Below are positions 5,889 to 6,944 of a DNA stretch of 6,944 bases, piece by piece. Position numbers and translations under genes: made by a program. Origin of the DNA: a bacterium (GTDB lineage Bacteria > Desulfobacterota > DSWW01); the NCBI GenBank assembly GCA_030609865.1, contig JAUWSZ010000123.1:1-6944 (forward strand). The letters run 5' to 3'. Position 1 is the first letter of the stretch. Every line of letters starts with the position of its first letter. The notes beneath the pieces were generated by a model. The model was given only the letters and a program-made list of their open reading frames with translations. It searched no databases and was not told the origin of the DNA.

Positions 5889-6944
5889 TCCGGATTCAGC
5901 TGGTTGGCGTGTGTTTTCCCGTGGATGAGGATCCGGAGGGGACGGTCCCGTACGTTGAGGCAGTCCGCTTCGTCTCCCGCCTGGTAGTGAGACGGGAAAT
6001 AGACTTCAATGAGCATGTTGTATCGACCCGCCTTCGGCTTCTTGCTCACCATTTCGGTCTGCACGACCCCAATGCTCCCTTCGTACCTCTCCGGAGGTTC
6101 CACCACCGAAATATCGTCCACATACCTCTGATGAAGCTCCACCACCTCGGAGTACTCCGGAGGGAACACTGCCCGGATCAGCATGGCCCCTCCGTGGCCG
6201 TATATGACTCTCCATTTGTCCTGTTCCGGGGAGAACTGCTTCTCCATTTCCGACATCCTGCCGTCGATGATCAGGGGCTCGGGGTTCTCGCTGTTCCGGA
6301 AGAGGGAGCCGATCGCGTTCGGCGACATATCCGCCCCGAACCAGACGTGGCTGGAGGAAATCACCTTGTCCACGCCCTTGGGTACGCTGATTTCTGCCGG
6401 CACGATCGTGAGGCTTTCGTAGAGATGGAGGTCCGTTATGCTCTTCATGCCGCGCAGGCCGAAGGGAAACTTGAAGAACTGCTCCAGTCTACGGATTACG
6501 CGAATCGGTCCTGTGATATAAGCGACTACATCCTGCCCGAGCATCTCTTCGTTCAGGGACAGCGGAACGAGGTTGAAGAAGAACCGGATCTGAATGCGGG
6601 TCTTCATCCTGTCCATGCGGTTCTCACCGTCCCCCCCGGCCGCGGGCAGGATGGCGCCCACATCGGAAAAACCCGTGTGAAGGCCCTCCTCCGTGATGAT
6701 GAACTTGTAGTAAGAAGAGGCCGTGAAGACCTCCTCGGTCTCGTAGTTGTAGCGCACGTAATCCGGAAGGGGGCACAGAGGAGGCGGGTCGGCCTCGTGT
6801 GCGGCCAGGTATACCCACGCCCGGCCTGCGTCCACGGGGTCCTCGAGTTCGATCTCCGTGACGGAAGAGGCCCCCTGGAGCGGCGTATCCGGATGCGCTC
6901 GTTCCCCTGCATCGCCTGCCATGAAGAGCAGCATATCCCGGCCG
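5885..6944 (-). CDS. Uncharacterised protein, N-terminus beyond the window
   Basis: The C-terminal 352 residues of a protein I cannot assign to a family. The frame is open to the right edge; an ATG at 6934 exists, but the codons before it (Gly-Arg-Asp) continue the reading and no ribosome site can be judged, so the true start is probably outside. Visible text begins with MLLFMAGDAGERA, followed by DP...WVYLAAHEADPPP and DYVRYNYETEEVFTASSYYK (from about residue 60). The middle holds alternating hydrophobic stretches such as IQIRFFFNLVPLSLNEEM and GQDVVAYITGPIRVIRRLEQ. The end has WRVIYGHGGAMLIRAVF, MLIEVYFPSHYQ and LRILIHGK. It looks beta-rich, with no membrane helix, no cysteine pair and no catalytic motif that I recognise. 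An exported or envelope location is possible, but the signal region is not in view. It converges on the ligase gene and shares four bases with it at the stops. Confidence 0.75.
   Translation of the reverse strand, partial: GRDMLLFMAGDAGERAHPDTPLQGASSVTEIELEDPVDAGRAWVYLAAHEADPPPLCPLPDYVRYNYETEEVFTASSYYKFIITEEGLHTGFSDVGAILPAAGGDGENRMDRMKTRIQIRFFFNLVPLSLNEEMLGQDVVAYITGPIRVIRRLEQFFKFPFGLRGMKSITDLHLYESLTIVPAEISVPKGVDKVISSSHVWFGADMSPNAIGSLFRNSENPEPLIIDGRMSEMEKQFSPEQDKWRVIYGHGGAMLIRAVFPPEYSEVVELHQRYVDDISVVEPPERYEGSIGVVQTEMVSKKPKAGRYNMLIEVYFPSHYQAGDEADCLNVRDRPLRILIHGKTHANQLNPD

Noticed and set aside
1..6944. Mobile element, prophage, defence system or CRISPR array
   Set aside because: No transposase, integrase, terminal repeats, spacer-repeat pattern or defence gene is visible on either strand.

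Overview
The window is a GC-rich bacterial chromosome segment, densely packed with genes for acyl-CoA and flavin metabolism. The style of the EtfB protein, the TetR regulator and the acyl-CoA ligase suggests an anaerobic deltaproteobacterium (Desulfobacterota, of the sulfate-reducing or syntrophic kind). This is an inference from sequence flavour and was not tested. No rRNA, tRNA, CRISPR array, insertion sequence or phage gene is visible.

Layout: (1) 1-1431, minus strand: etfB and then etfA, joined by a TGATG stop/start overlap; etfA runs off the left edge. (2) 1432-1601: a divergent control region with a candidate promoter on each strand and a strong inverted repeat (1496-1529, core 1507-1520) between them. 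(3) 1602-5888, plus strand: four genes in a row, namely a histidine-phosphatase-like protein with a substituted second catalytic histidine, a TetR-family regulator with a long N-terminal extension, a geranylgeranyl-reductase-type FAD oxidoreductase, and an acyl-CoA synthetase whose best start is a CTG codon at 4368. (4) 5885-6944, minus strand: the C-terminal part of a protein of unknown family. Its stop codon overlaps that of the ligase.

How the genes may work together: the ligase would activate a carboxylic acid to its CoA thioester, acyl-CoA dehydrogenases encoded elsewhere would pass electrons to EtfAB, and the TetR protein could sense an acyl-CoA or its acid and act on the palindrome shared by both transcription units. 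The FAD oxidoreductase may reduce or oxidise a lipid or isoprenoid-like substrate. The phosphatase-like protein has no clear role. This is a plausible catabolic locus built mostly from known families. I do not see firm evidence for a wholly new system. The points most worth following are the shared operator-like palindrome, the degenerate phosphatase, the CTG start and the uncharacterised protein at the right edge.
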